This document shows, in pieces, positions 8,586 to 16,788 of a DNA stretch of 48,016 nt. Origin of the DNA: Candidatus Martarchaeota archaeon (GTDB lineage: Archaea; Micrarchaeota; Micrarchaeia; Micrarchaeales; Micrarchaeaceae); contig JAMCYG010000003.1 of the NCBI GenBank assembly GCA_023473425.1, positions 1-48,016 of the forward strand. Direction: 5' to 3'. The notes beneath the pieces are model-generated. The model was not told where the DNA came from. It made no database searches and worked only from the letters and a program-made list of their open reading frames with translations. How positions within the stretch are numbered: position 1 is the stretch's first letter; each line of letters opens with the position of its first letter. Made by a program: the position numbers and the translations under genes.

Positions 8586-8693
8586 ATGGGTTTTCTCAGG
8601 AGTATTAGTGGAAGTGGCCTTGCATGCGGCTGCCCGAAGCGCCTGCCGCGCGCCGTCAAGAAGCACAGACGTCGGAAACCGCTAGACAAATAA
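8586..8693 (+). CDS. Possible 35-residue basic small protein
   Basis: This short open frame sits in the regulator-KH gap. The gap is AT-rich on both sides, but this stretch is GC-rich like a coding sequence. The predicted peptide has a Cys-x-Cys in its middle and a very basic C-terminal half (KKHRRRKP). It resembles no ribosomal protein I recognise. It begins only about 15-20 bases after a TATA-like sequence, which is too close for a normal start site, and it lacks a clear ribosome binding site. It could equally be a short RNA or a chance frame. Confidence 0.25.
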   Translation: MGFLRSISGSGLACGCPKRLPRAVKKHRRRKPLDK

Positions 8694-8767
8694 ATAAATA
8701 GGCTAAGGACAATTACTATTGGCGACGGATTGCATATGCCTGTTTGCAATCGATCACGGTGCATTAG

Positions 8768-9283
8768 ATGGACCAGCTGTATATACCTCACGAGCGCGCC
8801 AAGGCGCTTGTCAAAAGCAGGGATCTGCTGAAGATAGAGAGAGCCAGCTCGTGCAGCATAAAGTCTAACGACAGCCTCGTGACAATCGACGGCGACCCGT
8901 ATGAGCAACTGCTTCTCAAGAATGTGATAGCTGCATATGGGAACGGCTTTGACGCCGACAGCGCGCTGCTCCTCATGAACGACGATTACTATATGTCTGT
9001 AATAGACATAGAGCTCTATGCGAAAAACGGGAGCAGGGCGCAACAGCTTAAAGCGAGGATAATCGGGGAGAACGGAAAGACGAAGAGATACATTGAAAGG
9101 GTCAGCTCCGCGAAGATAAGCGTATATGACGACCATGTGTGTGTCATTGGCGAGAGCGAAGCTATAGATGAGGCTGAAGCGGCGATATATTCGCTGCTTA
9201 AGGGAGAGAAGCACAAGACCGCCTACAGCAAGATGGAAGCAGCGCATAGGAAGAACAAAGCTGCGCGCAAGAGTATTATTTGA
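8768..9283 (+). CDS. KH-domain RNA-binding protein (Pno1/Dim2-like)
   Basis: This 171-residue cytosolic protein belongs to the archaeal KH-domain family related to eukaryotic Pno1/Dim2 and Krr1, which bind the 3' part of small-subunit rRNA during ribosome maturation. The second KH domain is clear: the GxxG-type loop in IIGENGKTKRYIER (GENG at 100-103), then VSSAKISVYDDHVCVIG and a closing helix. The first KH domain (about 1-75) is weaker. A GGTG ribosome binding site lies just before the ATG, and a TATA-like ataaataaata lies at 8688-8698. The gene is followed four bases later by Top6B. The KH-Top6B pairing is a conserved archaeal neighbourhood, which supports the call. Confidence 0.82.
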   Translation: MDQLYIPHERAKALVKSRDLLKIERASSCSIKSNDSLVTIDGDPYEQLLLKNVIAAYGNGFDADSALLLMNDDYYMSVIDIELYAKNGSRAQQLKARIIGENGKTKRYIERVSSAKISVYDDHVCVIGESEAIDEAEAAIYSLLKGEKHKTAYSKMEAAHRKNKAARKSII

Positions 9284-9287
9284 TGGT

Positions 9288-10937
9288 GTGAAAGTGGCGA
9301 CAAGGAGCGCGGATGAGATATTCAAAGAGTTCAAGGAGCATTCAGTAGCCGAGTTCTTCAAGAGGAACAGGCAGATGCTGGGCTATTCGGGAAAGGTAAG
9401 GTCTCTGGTAACTGCTGTACATGAGTACGTGACAAACTCGCTTGACGCATGCGAGGAAGCAGGCATACTGCCTTCGATATATGTGAAGGTAGAGCAGACT
9501 GGTGAGGATAGATACAGGGTAATCGTAGGGGATAACGGACCAGGCATACCCCAGAACTTCGCAGGCAAGGCGCTGGCCACGATACTTTCCGGCACCAAAT
9601 TTAACAGGTACATGCAGCAGCGAGGCCAGCAGGGCATCGGGGCAGCCGGCTGCACAATGTTCGCCCAGATAACTACCGGCAAGCCAATCCACTTCAAATC
9701 AGGCACAGGGAATGGAAAGGCATACGAATGCAATATATCGATAGACACCCTAAAGAACAAGCCGATTGTAGAGAACATGACACCGATAACTGAGGACTTC
9801 CACGGCAGCGAGGTGGCAGCCGAGTTCGGCGATGTGAAGTACGAGAACAGTGACAAGAGTGTCTATGAGTATCTCAGAAGGACGGCGCTTTCCAACCCGC
9901 ATCTGGAGCTCAGATTTGTAGACCCGACAGGAGCCGAGAGCACTTTCGTCAGGGCGACCGATCAGATACCCCAAAAGCCGAAGGCGGCACAACCGCATCC
10001 GCTTGGCATGACGATAAACGACCTGCTTGACATGGCAAAGGTCAGCGCGAACAACAAGATATCCGCGTTTCTCACAGAAAGCTTCTCTAGGTTCAGCCAG
10101 AACAAGCTAAGCGAAGTGAAGGGAATTGCGACAGGAGTAGATTTTGATAAAGCCCCAAAGTATATGACATGGGCCGATGCAGAAGCGATAATAAAGGCGA
10201 TAAAGGAAGTAAAATGGATAGCACCCGACGCGAGCTTCATAATACCGATAGGCAAAGCGCAGGTAGAAGTTGCAGTGAAGAACATACTGAATCCGGATTT
10301 CATGAGCGTCGTAGAGAGAAAGCCGCAGGTCTTCCGCGGCGGAGTCCCATTCATAGTTGAGGCAGCAGTAGCATTCGGCGGCCAAGCAGGCAGGAGCTCC
10401 GATGACGGGCAGCGCGGCAGCCTCATGAGGTTCGCGAACAGGGTGCCACTGCTCTACGATGCAGGGTCGTGCGCTATAACAGAAGCGGTAAGGAATCTGC
10501 AGTGGAAGAGGTATGGGCTGGACATGGAAACGCAGCCAGTAAGCGTATTCGTGAACGTTTCCTCGGTCTACATACCATATTCTGGAGTGGGTAAGGAAGC
10601 GATAGCGCAGGAAGAGGAGATAATGTTTGAGATAAGGCTGGCAGTGATGGATGCGCTGCGCGGAGTGCAGAGGTACGTAAGCGGCAGGAAGCAGGCAAGC
10701 CATGAGATGAGCAGGTACAAGCTGATCATGAGATACACGTCGCAGTTAGCTTCGGACCTCAGCGATATGTCTGACAAGGACAAAGAAGCCATAGAAAAAA
10801 ATCTCAGAGAGCTCGTAGAGATGCATTACCCGAAGGTCAGAGACACGCTGAATGGGAAGGAAAGCGATGAAGGAGCCGAAGAGGATGGCGAATATACCGG
10901 AAATGTTGAAGACAGCACTGGCCAGGAAGGCAGTTAG
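9288..10937 (+). CDS. top6B: DNA topoisomerase VI subunit B
   Basis: This is the ATP-binding subunit of the type IIB topoisomerase, which with subunit A relaxes and decatenates DNA. I chose the GTG at 9288, four bases after the KH stop, giving 549 residues, close to the usual ~530. GTG at 9294 is the alternative. GHKL ATPase motifs are intact: HEYVTNSLDA (catalytic Glu46, Mg-binding Asn50), DNGPGIP (82-88) and GQQGIGAAG (113-121). The helix-two-turns-helix and transducer regions follow. The acidic C-terminal tail (about 520-549, rich in Asp, Glu and Gly) is longer than usual. Subunit A is not adjacent and is not in the window, although it commonly follows in other archaea. Confidence 0.95.
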   Translation: MKVATRSADEIFKEFKEHSVAEFFKRNRQMLGYSGKVRSLVTAVHEYVTNSLDACEEAGILPSIYVKVEQTGEDRYRVIVGDNGPGIPQNFAGKALATILSGTKFNRYMQQRGQQGIGAAGCTMFAQITTGKPIHFKSGTGNGKAYECNISIDTLKNKPIVENMTPITEDFHGSEVAAEFGDVKYENSDKSVYEYLRRTALSNPHLELRFVDPTGAESTFVRATDQIPQKPKAAQPHPLGMTINDLLDMAKVSANNKISAFLTESFSRFSQNKLSEVKGIATGVDFDKAPKYMTWADAEAIIKAIKEVKWIAPDASFIIPIGKAQVEVAVKNILNPDFMSVVERKPQVFRGGVPFIVEAAVAFGGQAGRSSDDGQRGSLMRFANRVPLLYDAGSCAITEAVRNLQWKRYGLDMETQPVSVFVNVSSVYIPYSGVGKEAIAQEEEIMFEIRLAVMDALRGVQRYVSGRKQASHEMSRYKLIMRYTSQLASDLSDMSDKDKEAIEKNLRELVEMHYPKVRDTLNGKESDEGAEEDGEYTGNVEDSTGQEGS

Positions 10938-11048
10938 AGAAGAAGCATGCTGAGATTCAGTTCAGCATCTGACATACATTGTGCACTGCCGCTTACTTCT
11001 TTGCACCGCTTTGTATAGCTTTATACTGTTTTGCTGGATTGCCAATTG
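10938..11048. other. Convergent intergenic spacer with weak stem
   Basis: A 7-bp stem ATGCTGA (10947-10953) / TCAGCAT (10962-10968) lies just after the Top6B stop, and T-rich sequence follows at 10990-11035. It may mark the 3' ends of two converging transcripts. The stem is short, so the call is weak. Confidence 0.35.
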
Positions 11049-13439
11049 TCATCCCCAGATCTCAGCGGGGCTGTCGGAGTCCACCAGCTTCACGTGGCCT
11101 TCTGATATGTATATCCTAAGCTTGTCTATTTCTGGAGATGCATTCCTGAAGAGCATGTCGCGGAAGTCCTCGCGCCTGGAATTGTTCAGGAAAGCTATGT
11201 ATGTGGTAGACCCAGGGTATACCGGTATGTCGCTGAACTTGCTCGTCTTGGAGTATATGACAACGTAGGCCTTTTCGCCCTTGAGCGTCACAACCATATC
11301 AGCTGTGTCGCTCGCATCTATGTCTGTGAAGAAGTATGCGTGCGTGACAAGGTATAGTCTCAGCTTCTTGAATGTCGCGAGATACTCGATGTCGTGCCCG
11401 CTCTTGCTGATCCACTCCTTCGGAGCATACAACCCATCGACTGATTCCATAAGTCCGTTAAGTATTAGCTGGTCGAGTATGACGTCGAGATTGCTGAAGG
11501 TGAGGCTTACAGGAAGGTTGTTGTGCTTTATGTAGTCAGCGATAGAGTTCCTCAGCTCGGTTTGCGACAGCGGCATATACTTCCAGCGGTAGTGCAGGTT
11601 GACGCGGTCGAACACGTTTAGTATCTCGTTTGGCCTTATTGTTATCCTCTCCTTAGGCGGCGCAGGCATGTCAGCCACGTCTATGTAGAACTCGTCCCTG
11701 TTCGGGGCCTTTACGAGCTTGACCTCAAGCAGCACTATTATCAACACTATGGCTATCTCTATGTACTCTTTATTTATCGCGAGCGAGAAACCTTTGTTCG
11801 CACCGATATATGAATATGCGGCGCCAAGCGTAGCTATCGAGAAGTTGAGGCTCCCTTTCGGAACCACGGCCCCGCCAGGAAGCTGATAAACTATCTGGCC
11901 GCCGGACACGGTTCCTTTTTGAGGGTACTGGCCGTTCAGCGTGATCGTGTATGACATGTTGCTGATAGGCACGCCTCCTGCGGATATGCCAAGCGTGAAC
12001 CTTTTGCCACTGACGTTCTGGGCGATCATTGACAGGCTTATCTGCGGCACAGTAAACAGGGCAGCCCCGACAGTGTGGCCTGTGCTCACGACAGCCATGT
12101 ACTTCCCGCTCGGTATGTCAAACCTTACCTCTTTTATGAATGTAAAGTTGCCGCTGGCAGGCACAGACGACAGAGGTATGGTTTCAGCTACCTTCATAGC
12201 TGAATTGTACACAGTTATGACTGGCTGCTCGTACACAGGAGTGGATGAGCCGGTGAATATGTCTATGATTACTTGACTGTTTGCACCAGGAAGAACGCTC
12301 GTGCCCATCGACACTGTGCCGTTGAAGTGCGCCTCCGGCCTGAAGTAAACGTAGAACAGGCTATAGTTCTTTCCTGATGACGATGAAGTTGCATTGATAA
12401 TTATTCTGCCGTAAGCATTGTTTATTTTTGATATTCCGGTGCTGTTGACGCGCAGCGTAGAATTGTCCATCTGCAGCGCAAGAGTTCCTACGGCGCTGCG
12501 CACCGCGGTAGTATTTATGTAGGTGCTCCCGCTGGCATATTTCGGCATCCAGAACAGCTGATAGACAGCTTTGGCTATGTCGGATGCGAGCTGCTGCGGC
12601 GAATTCCATGACGTAGGATAGTTGGAGAATGCCACGAAAGAGCCATTTGCGTAGTTCACATAGCTTATGGCGCCGTACTGCGCCCCGTTGGTGAGATAGA
12701 ACGTGCTCTGGTTGAAGTAGTATCCAGGCGTGGCTACGGAACCGCGAGATGCAAACGAGAGGAACTGCGGTATCAGTGAGCTGTTGGTCGGCACCACTAC
12801 GGATCCGGAAAGCAGCAGGTTGGAAAGGCTTCCGCCGATGTATATGACACTGACTCCCTTGTCCATTAGGTACTGCATAGGCGTGGTGTTTTTGCCGCTC
12901 ATTGGGAGCAGCATTTGCTCAGGCATCAGCCCGCTCTGCACTATGAGTATGGAGCCGTTCCTTATCGAAGTGAGGTTGCCTAGCCCTATCGAGCTCAGAC
13001 CAGTGGAATTGATAAGCCCGTATCCTGCCAAATCCGACTGTATGTAGCTGTCGATTGCACCCGAATTGCCGCAGTTGTAGCATTCGCCGGCTGTCTGCAG
13101 CACGTATATGCTGCGCGGCACCTGGCTTGCGAACAATTCTGCCGTAGCATTTATCGCAGTCGCATTGGTGTACGAATAATTCAGTATTGCAACTGGCACG
13201 AGTGTGCCTGCGTTGCCGTAGTCCGCAGTAGTGAACGCGCTGAGAGCCCCGTACACCTTCGGAGGCAGAGGCGCCGTATAATTGCTTTGCGGCGCCGGCC
13301 CGGTCACGATGCCGCGTATCTCGAGTATGAAATAGGAGAATATCAGGACGATGATAACGGCTGCCGCTCCGGCTATCAGCAGCATGGTTTTCCTTGATTG
13401 GCGTGGCTTTTCCGCGCCTTTGTTGCTCTTTAACTGCAT
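11049..13439 (-). CDS. Large membrane protein, extracellular domains plus cytosolic C-terminal domain
   Basis: This 796-residue protein is the last gene of the transfer-machine cluster. A membrane helix at about 18-42 is followed by about 520 extracellular residues with many potential N-glycosylation sites and a CYNCGN motif. The first part alternates short hydrophobic strands and helices in a Rossmann-like way (SIYVLQT, GSILIVQSG, VSVIYIGGS). Later parts look like beta-sandwich repeats. A second membrane helix (about 568-590) leads to about 205 cytosolic residues that include a helical region (LRNSIADYIKHN onward) resembling a winged-helix fold. The layout suggests a surface sensor or structural anchor passing a signal inward. 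I do not recognise the family. It is 35 bases from the small basic protein gene. Confidence 0.6.
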   Translation of the reverse strand: MQLKSNKGAEKPRQSRKTMLLIAGAAAVIIVLIFSYFILEIRGIVTGPAPQSNYTAPLPPKVYGALSAFTTADYGNAGTLVPVAILNYSYTNATAINATAELFASQVPRSIYVLQTAGECYNCGNSGAIDSYIQSDLAGYGLINSTGLSSIGLGNLTSIRNGSILIVQSGLMPEQMLLPMSGKNTTPMQYLMDKGVSVIYIGGSLSNLLLSGSVVVPTNSSLIPQFLSFASRGSVATPGYYFNQSTFYLTNGAQYGAISYVNYANGSFVAFSNYPTSWNSPQQLASDIAKAVYQLFWMPKYASGSTYINTTAVRSAVGTLALQMDNSTLRVNSTGISKINNAYGRIIINATSSSSGKNYSLFYVYFRPEAHFNGTVSMGTSVLPGANSQVIIDIFTGSSTPVYEQPVITVYNSAMKVAETIPLSSVPASGNFTFIKEVRFDIPSGKYMAVVSTGHTVGAALFTVPQISLSMIAQNVSGKRFTLGISAGGVPISNMSYTITLNGQYPQKGTVSGGQIVYQLPGGAVVPKGSLNFSIATLGAAYSYIGANKGFSLAINKEYIEIAIVLIIVLLEVKLVKAPNRDEFYIDVADMPAPPKERITIRPNEILNVFDRVNLHYRWKYMPLSQTELRNSIADYIKHNNLPVSLTFSNLDVILDQLILNGLMESVDGLYAPKEWISKSGHDIEYLATFKKLRLYLVTHAYFFTDIDASDTADMVVTLKGEKAYVVIYSKTSKFSDIPVYPGSTTYIAFLNNSRREDFRDMLFRNASPEIDKLRIYISEGHVKLVDSDSPAEIWG

Positions 13440-13473
13440 CGCGCATTACCGCTGGCTAGTGTGATATGTGATC

Positions 13474-13614
13474 TCATACTGTATCTTTCTTCTTCCTTCC
13501 GAAAGCCTTCAGCAGCAACCTTGTAAACATGTTCTCCTGGCCCTCTGTCTTCTTGAGCACCTTGTATATCCTTACGTACTGGAGTCTGCGCCTTATCTTG
13601 ACGTAGTATTTCAT
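13474..13614 (-). CDS. Small basic protein, 46 residues, in transfer cluster
   Basis: This short gene begins one base after the stop of the coiled-coil protein gene and fills the gap before the 796-residue membrane protein, so it is very likely co-transcribed with both. The peptide starts MKYYVKIRRRLQYV and ends FGRKKKDTV. About a third of its residues are Lys or Arg and no membrane helix is present. Such a peptide could bind nucleic acid or membrane phospholipid, but this is a guess. It is a better coding candidate than most short frames because its boundaries fit the operon exactly. Confidence 0.5.
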   Translation of the reverse strand: MKYYVKIRRRLQYVRIYKVLKKTEGQENMFTRLLLKAFGRKKKDTV

Positions 13615-13615
13615 G

Positions 13616-14344
13616 CTAGCCCCTCAGCTCTATGTAGCCCTGAGACACCATCTTGTTGAGCACGTCCTCGACCCTGGTCGACACGATGTTGTGCGACTTG
13701 GAGAACTCGTTTATGTCTATGGTGCCGTCATGGGACTCTATCCAGTCCTCGACCATCACCATGAGCGACTCATCAGAGTAAGCCTCAAGCTTTGACATCC
13801 TTTCCTTTAGCGCTTTGTTGTCGCTCTCCAGCTGCGTGGCCCTGACAAGCAGCTCCTTGTTCGACGCCTGCAGCTCCAGGTTTAGCCTTTTCAGCTCCCT
13901 GTACTCGTTGAAGAGAGAATCGTAGTTGTTGAAGAGGGAGCTGTAGCTTGGCGAAAGCGCATTTATCACGTCGTCTATCGCAGAGTCGACGTGCTGGAAC
14001 AGGTCTGAATCGTCAACTACGTACAGGTCCGATACCAGCGAAAGAACAGACAGGAGGTTCTTGAGGACGAACAGCCTCCTCATCTTTACGCTAGCGTCCC
14101 TAGACCTTGTGTAGCTGACAGTCAGGGAATTGCGGCCCAACTCGAATATGTAGAATAAGTAGGGCCTCTTCTGTATGTCCCTGCTCTCTATCCTCACCAG
14201 TGTCAGCTTGTCAGCTTCTGCCCTCATGCTGTACATTTGCAGGGATGAAAATCGTTGAGATATATCCTTGAACTCGCCTTTTATGCTAGCCTTAAACTGT
14301 ATCTCTTCAGTGTCGGGCTCAGCCCCTTTCATCTCCTCAGCCAC
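13616..14344 (-). CDS. Coiled-coil cytosolic protein with C-terminal winged-helix-like domain
   Basis: This 242-residue protein has no signal or membrane helix. The first ~120 residues form a mixed domain. Residues ~130-190 are a long coiled coil (LFNEYRELKRLNLELQ, then leucine-spaced heptads), and the end (about 193-242) looks like a winged helix (MVEDWIESHDGTIDINEFS followed by VEDVLNKMVSQGYIEL). The start is GTG with a GGTG ribosome binding site; an ATG lies four codons on. A TATA-like box on the reverse strand near 14405-14415 could give this gene and the two after it an internal promoter. Its position inside the cluster suggests an adaptor or regulator of the machine. I do not recognise the family. 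Confidence 0.6.
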   Translation of the reverse strand: MAEEMKGAEPDTEEIQFKASIKGEFKDISQRFSSLQMYSMRAEADKLTLVRIESRDIQKRPYLFYIFELGRNSLTVSYTRSRDASVKMRRLFVLKNLLSVLSLVSDLYVVDDSDLFQHVDSAIDDVINALSPSYSSLFNNYDSLFNEYRELKRLNLELQASNKELLVRATQLESDNKALKERMSKLEAYSDESLMVMVEDWIESHDGTIDINEFSKSHNIVSTRVEDVLNKMVSQGYIELRG

Positions 14345-14448
14345 GCAAGCACACCCTTTGCAGACTCAGCGGTACTTCCCGCTGTCAGAATAATAAGCGG
14401 TTTTACTAATAAAATACCTTCGCACGCAGCCGCATAACACCATATAGT

Positions 14449-14949
14449 TCACTTCCTTGCGCTCTTGCTCCGGGCCTTCCTCCTGCGCACACTGCGGGCC
14501 TTTTCCGTGCCGATGCCAGCAGAAGGTACGCGAGTCGCAGTGCGGCTGGCAGAATCACGCGCCTTCCCGTGCTCTTCATGTATGTCAAGCGCAGGCATGT
14601 AGCTTATCTGAGCTAAGATGTACAGGAATAATATTAGGACCAAGCCGTATGCAAGCGCCAGCAGCTTCGAGGGGCTTACCAGCATCATTAGCGCAGTGAA
14701 TATCACGCCTATTCCCACATAGGTGAACTCCTTGCGCAAGTAGCTGTTCCTCAGCTTCTTGTACTTGGGATAGTCTTCCCTGCACACCACCAGATTGAAC
14801 TTCCGTTTATTGAGCGCACCCCTGCCGGTTATGGTCCTAGAGGCGTGTATCAGCGCCCTGTACGCCCTGAAAACAACATCTTCCCTTATCGGTATGCCCG
14901 GCTTCTCAGCGCCGCACATCACACATCTGTCCCCGGAATCAGCATCCAT
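14449..14949 (-). CDS. Membrane protein with N-terminal zinc-finger-like cysteines
   Basis: This 166-residue protein begins with CVMC (Cys9, Cys12) and a third cysteine in VVCREDYPKY (about 54), an incomplete treble-clef or zinc-ribbon pattern. Two membrane helices follow (about 76-95 and 97-115), then a basic, Ser/Arg/Lys-rich tail of about 50 residues ending RRRKARSKSARK. Both ends should be cytosolic. A GGTGG ribosome binding site precedes the ATG. It is 15 bases downstream of the small ATPase-related protein gene. The basic tail might touch nucleic acid near the membrane, which is a guess. No family was recognised. Confidence 0.55.
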   Translation of the reverse strand: MDADSGDRCVMCGAEKPGIPIREDVVFRAYRALIHASRTITGRGALNKRKFNLVVCREDYPKYKKLRNSYLRKEFTYVGIGVIFTALMMLVSPSKLLALAYGLVLILFLYILAQISYMPALDIHEEHGKARDSASRTATRVPSAGIGTEKARSVRRRKARSKSARK

Positions 14950-14964
14950 GCATCCACCTTTCCA

Positions 14965-15273
14965 TCAGCCGAAATCTATCGTAGCCTCGTAGACCCTCCC
15001 GGTCCTGGCTATTATTCTCTGCTCGTCCACAGAGCTCATTGCATCCGATATGGTAAGATCGTCGAGGCCCAGCCTCCTGAGCACATTGGTTATGCTCTCC
15101 CTGCTCAGGCCGGTCTTCTCCAGCATCGATATGAATGATATTATGTTGACGTGCCTGTGCGCTTTTTCCATGCTGCTAAACAGCGCTGCGAGCTCCTTCT
15201 CGTCTAGTCCGAACGCCACCAGCACGTGCCTGAGCTCCTGCCTTGATATTGTGTATGTCTTGGCTTCAGCCAT
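14965..15273 (-). CDS. Stand-alone copy of the ATPase C-terminal helical domain
   Basis: This 102-residue cytosolic protein matches the last ~65 residues of the ATPase encoded just upstream. Shared patterns include ISFISMLEKTGLS against ADFVNLMRDNGIT, NVLRRLGLDDLTISDAMSS against SFLKSLGIDDIIITRILSS, and LFSSMEK against IFKEMDE at the same spacing. It therefore looks like a duplicated domain, perhaps competing with or capping the ATPase or joining its hexamer. The ATG at 15273 lies inside the last codons of the ATPase gene (8-base overlap), which implies coupled translation. A GTG at 15282 would add three residues. The function is otherwise unknown. Confidence 0.7.
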   Translation of the reverse strand: MAEAKTYTISRQELRHVLVAFGLDEKELAALFSSMEKAHRHVNIISFISMLEKTGLSRESITNVLRRLGLDDLTISDAMSSVDEQRIIARTGRVYEATIDFG

Positions 15274-16783
15274 TCTCCGCACCTGTGGATGAGAGTATCC
15301 TCGTTATTATTATGTCGTCTATGCCAAGGCTCTTAAGGAACGAGACGATGTTCGGCACAGTTATGCCGTTGTCCCTCATGAGGTTGACGAAGTCCGCTAT
15401 CTTTATGCTCCTCTTCTGCTCGTCCATCTCCTTGAATATTGTGCTGATGGCGTCATTTGTGAAGTTGTACTCGACGAACTTGTTCTTAAGTTCCTCCTGC
15501 TCGAACTGGTAGTCCTTCTGTATGAGGTTGGCAGATATCTCGCTCTGCGTGAGAACCCCTGAGAGATCCAGGGTATAGACCTGCAGCGGCTCCTCGCCAT
15601 GTATCCTCTCGAGTACGAAAGTGCCAGGGAACTTCAAAGATGTCTGGAACGCCATAACAACTGCGGCCTGGCCCACTCCGAACTTGCTTATTTCAGAGCG
15701 TATGTGGTCAGAGAAGTTCATCGAGCCCTGAAGGTAATTGAGGAACTTCTCGAACTTTATGCTCAGTATGAAGTTAGTGCCGACGTTAGAGAATATCGCC
15801 TCGTTTATGTCTGTCGGGCTTTGCGACGCAACTATCAGGCCGAACTGGTACTTCCTGCCCTCCCTCACTATAGTTATCGCATCGCTCTTGTCATCGCTGG
15901 CCACTTTCCATGCCTCATCAAGCACTACCAGCGTCTTGAGCCCTTTGCTCTCGCTCCAGCCCTCGGACCTCATTATCTCTTTGAGCGTCTGCAGTATGAA
16001 GAGCGCTGCGAGCGCCCTGAACCTCTCGTCGGAAAGGTTCGATAGGTCTATATCGACGAGCCCGGATGACGCGAGCTTTGCTATGTTTATCGTGCTCTTC
16101 CTGGCAAAGTAGTCCTCGCCTTCGCGAGCGAACTGCCTGAGCCTATATATCGCGTTCTCTAGCTCTGCAGGGTACTGGTACGTGCCTTCCTGCAGCTTTT
16201 CCTGCAGCAGAGCTATGACGTTCTTCAGGTTCGGCGCATCCTTGCCTGCAGGAGCTTTCTCGGATATGTTGAAACCCATATTTACGTATGACTGCTCCAG
16301 GGCTTCTTCGGTAAGCCTCTTCTGCTCTGGGAACTCGCTTATATCTGTAAGTATGTCGAACGAATTCATTATCTGCTTGGTCCTGTCTATGGGCCTTATG
16401 CCTTCGACGTCCATTATGTTTATGCTGTCGCCCTTGCCGAGCGAGACCACTATACCGCCGCTCTGCGCTACCCACGACTTGTACTCGCCGGCCCAGTCTA
16501 TTATCACAGCGTTAGTGTTCCAGATGTAGCTGGCCCTTATGAGGAACGTCTTGACGAAGTAGCTCTTTCCTGCTCCGGTTATTCCGACAACAGCTATATG
16601 CGGGTTAGTCAGATTTAGGTGCGACCATGTGAACGGTATCTTGAATATCTTTGTAGTGCCTATGTATATCGACCTCATCATGTCCCCTAAGAGAGCCGTA
16701 GCCGGCGGCTCTGGCGGCCTTGAGAGGAACGACCTCTTAGCGATTTCGTTGCTCATTATCTGCTGAAGCTTAAGCATGCTCAT
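15266..16783 (-). CDS. VirB4/HerA-superfamily ATPase of the transfer machine (CedB-like)
   Basis: This is a motor ATPase of the VirB4/TraC/HerA group, which power type IV secretion and, as CedB in Crenarchaeota, DNA import. The 505-residue protein carries Walker A GITGAGKS (67-74), IIDWAGEYKSW (94-104), Walker B VVLDE (286-290) and the sensor-like VASQSPTD (318-325). There is no membrane helix. The membrane and N-terminal VirB4 parts seem to be supplied by the two proteins encoded just upstream, so VirB4 appears split. A C-terminal helical domain (about 435-500) is duplicated in the next gene. A GGTGA ribosome binding site precedes the ATG, and the upstream gene ends six bases away. A plain HerA helicase is less likely, because no HerA barrel or NurA partner is present. 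Confidence 0.82.
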   Translation of the reverse strand: MSMLKLQQIMSNEIAKRSFLSRPPEPPATALLGDMMRSIYIGTTKIFKIPFTWSHLNLTNPHIAVVGITGAGKSYFVKTFLIRASYIWNTNAVIIDWAGEYKSWVAQSGGIVVSLGKGDSINIMDVEGIRPIDRTKQIMNSFDILTDISEFPEQKRLTEEALEQSYVNMGFNISEKAPAGKDAPNLKNVIALLQEKLQEGTYQYPAELENAIYRLRQFAREGEDYFARKSTINIAKLASSGLVDIDLSNLSDERFRALAALFILQTLKEIMRSEGWSESKGLKTLVVLDEAWKVASDDKSDAITIVREGRKYQFGLIVASQSPTDINEAIFSNVGTNFILSIKFEKFLNYLQGSMNFSDHIRSEISKFGVGQAAVVMAFQTSLKFPGTFVLERIHGEEPLQVYTLDLSGVLTQSEISANLIQKDYQFEQEELKNKFVEYNFTNDAISTIFKEMDEQKRSIKIADFVNLMRDNGITVPNIVSFLKSLGIDDIIITRILSSTGAENG

Positions 16784-16788
16784 TCATT

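Noticed and set aside
8549-9361. Long minus-strand frame of 270 codons
   Set aside because: It is antisense to the KH protein and the start of Top6B, and has no recognisable domain.
11049-13439. PD-(D/E)XK nuclease fold at the C-terminus of the 796-residue protein
   Set aside because: The strand pattern is slightly reminiscent, but the acidic residue of the ExK motif is missing, so I do not call it.
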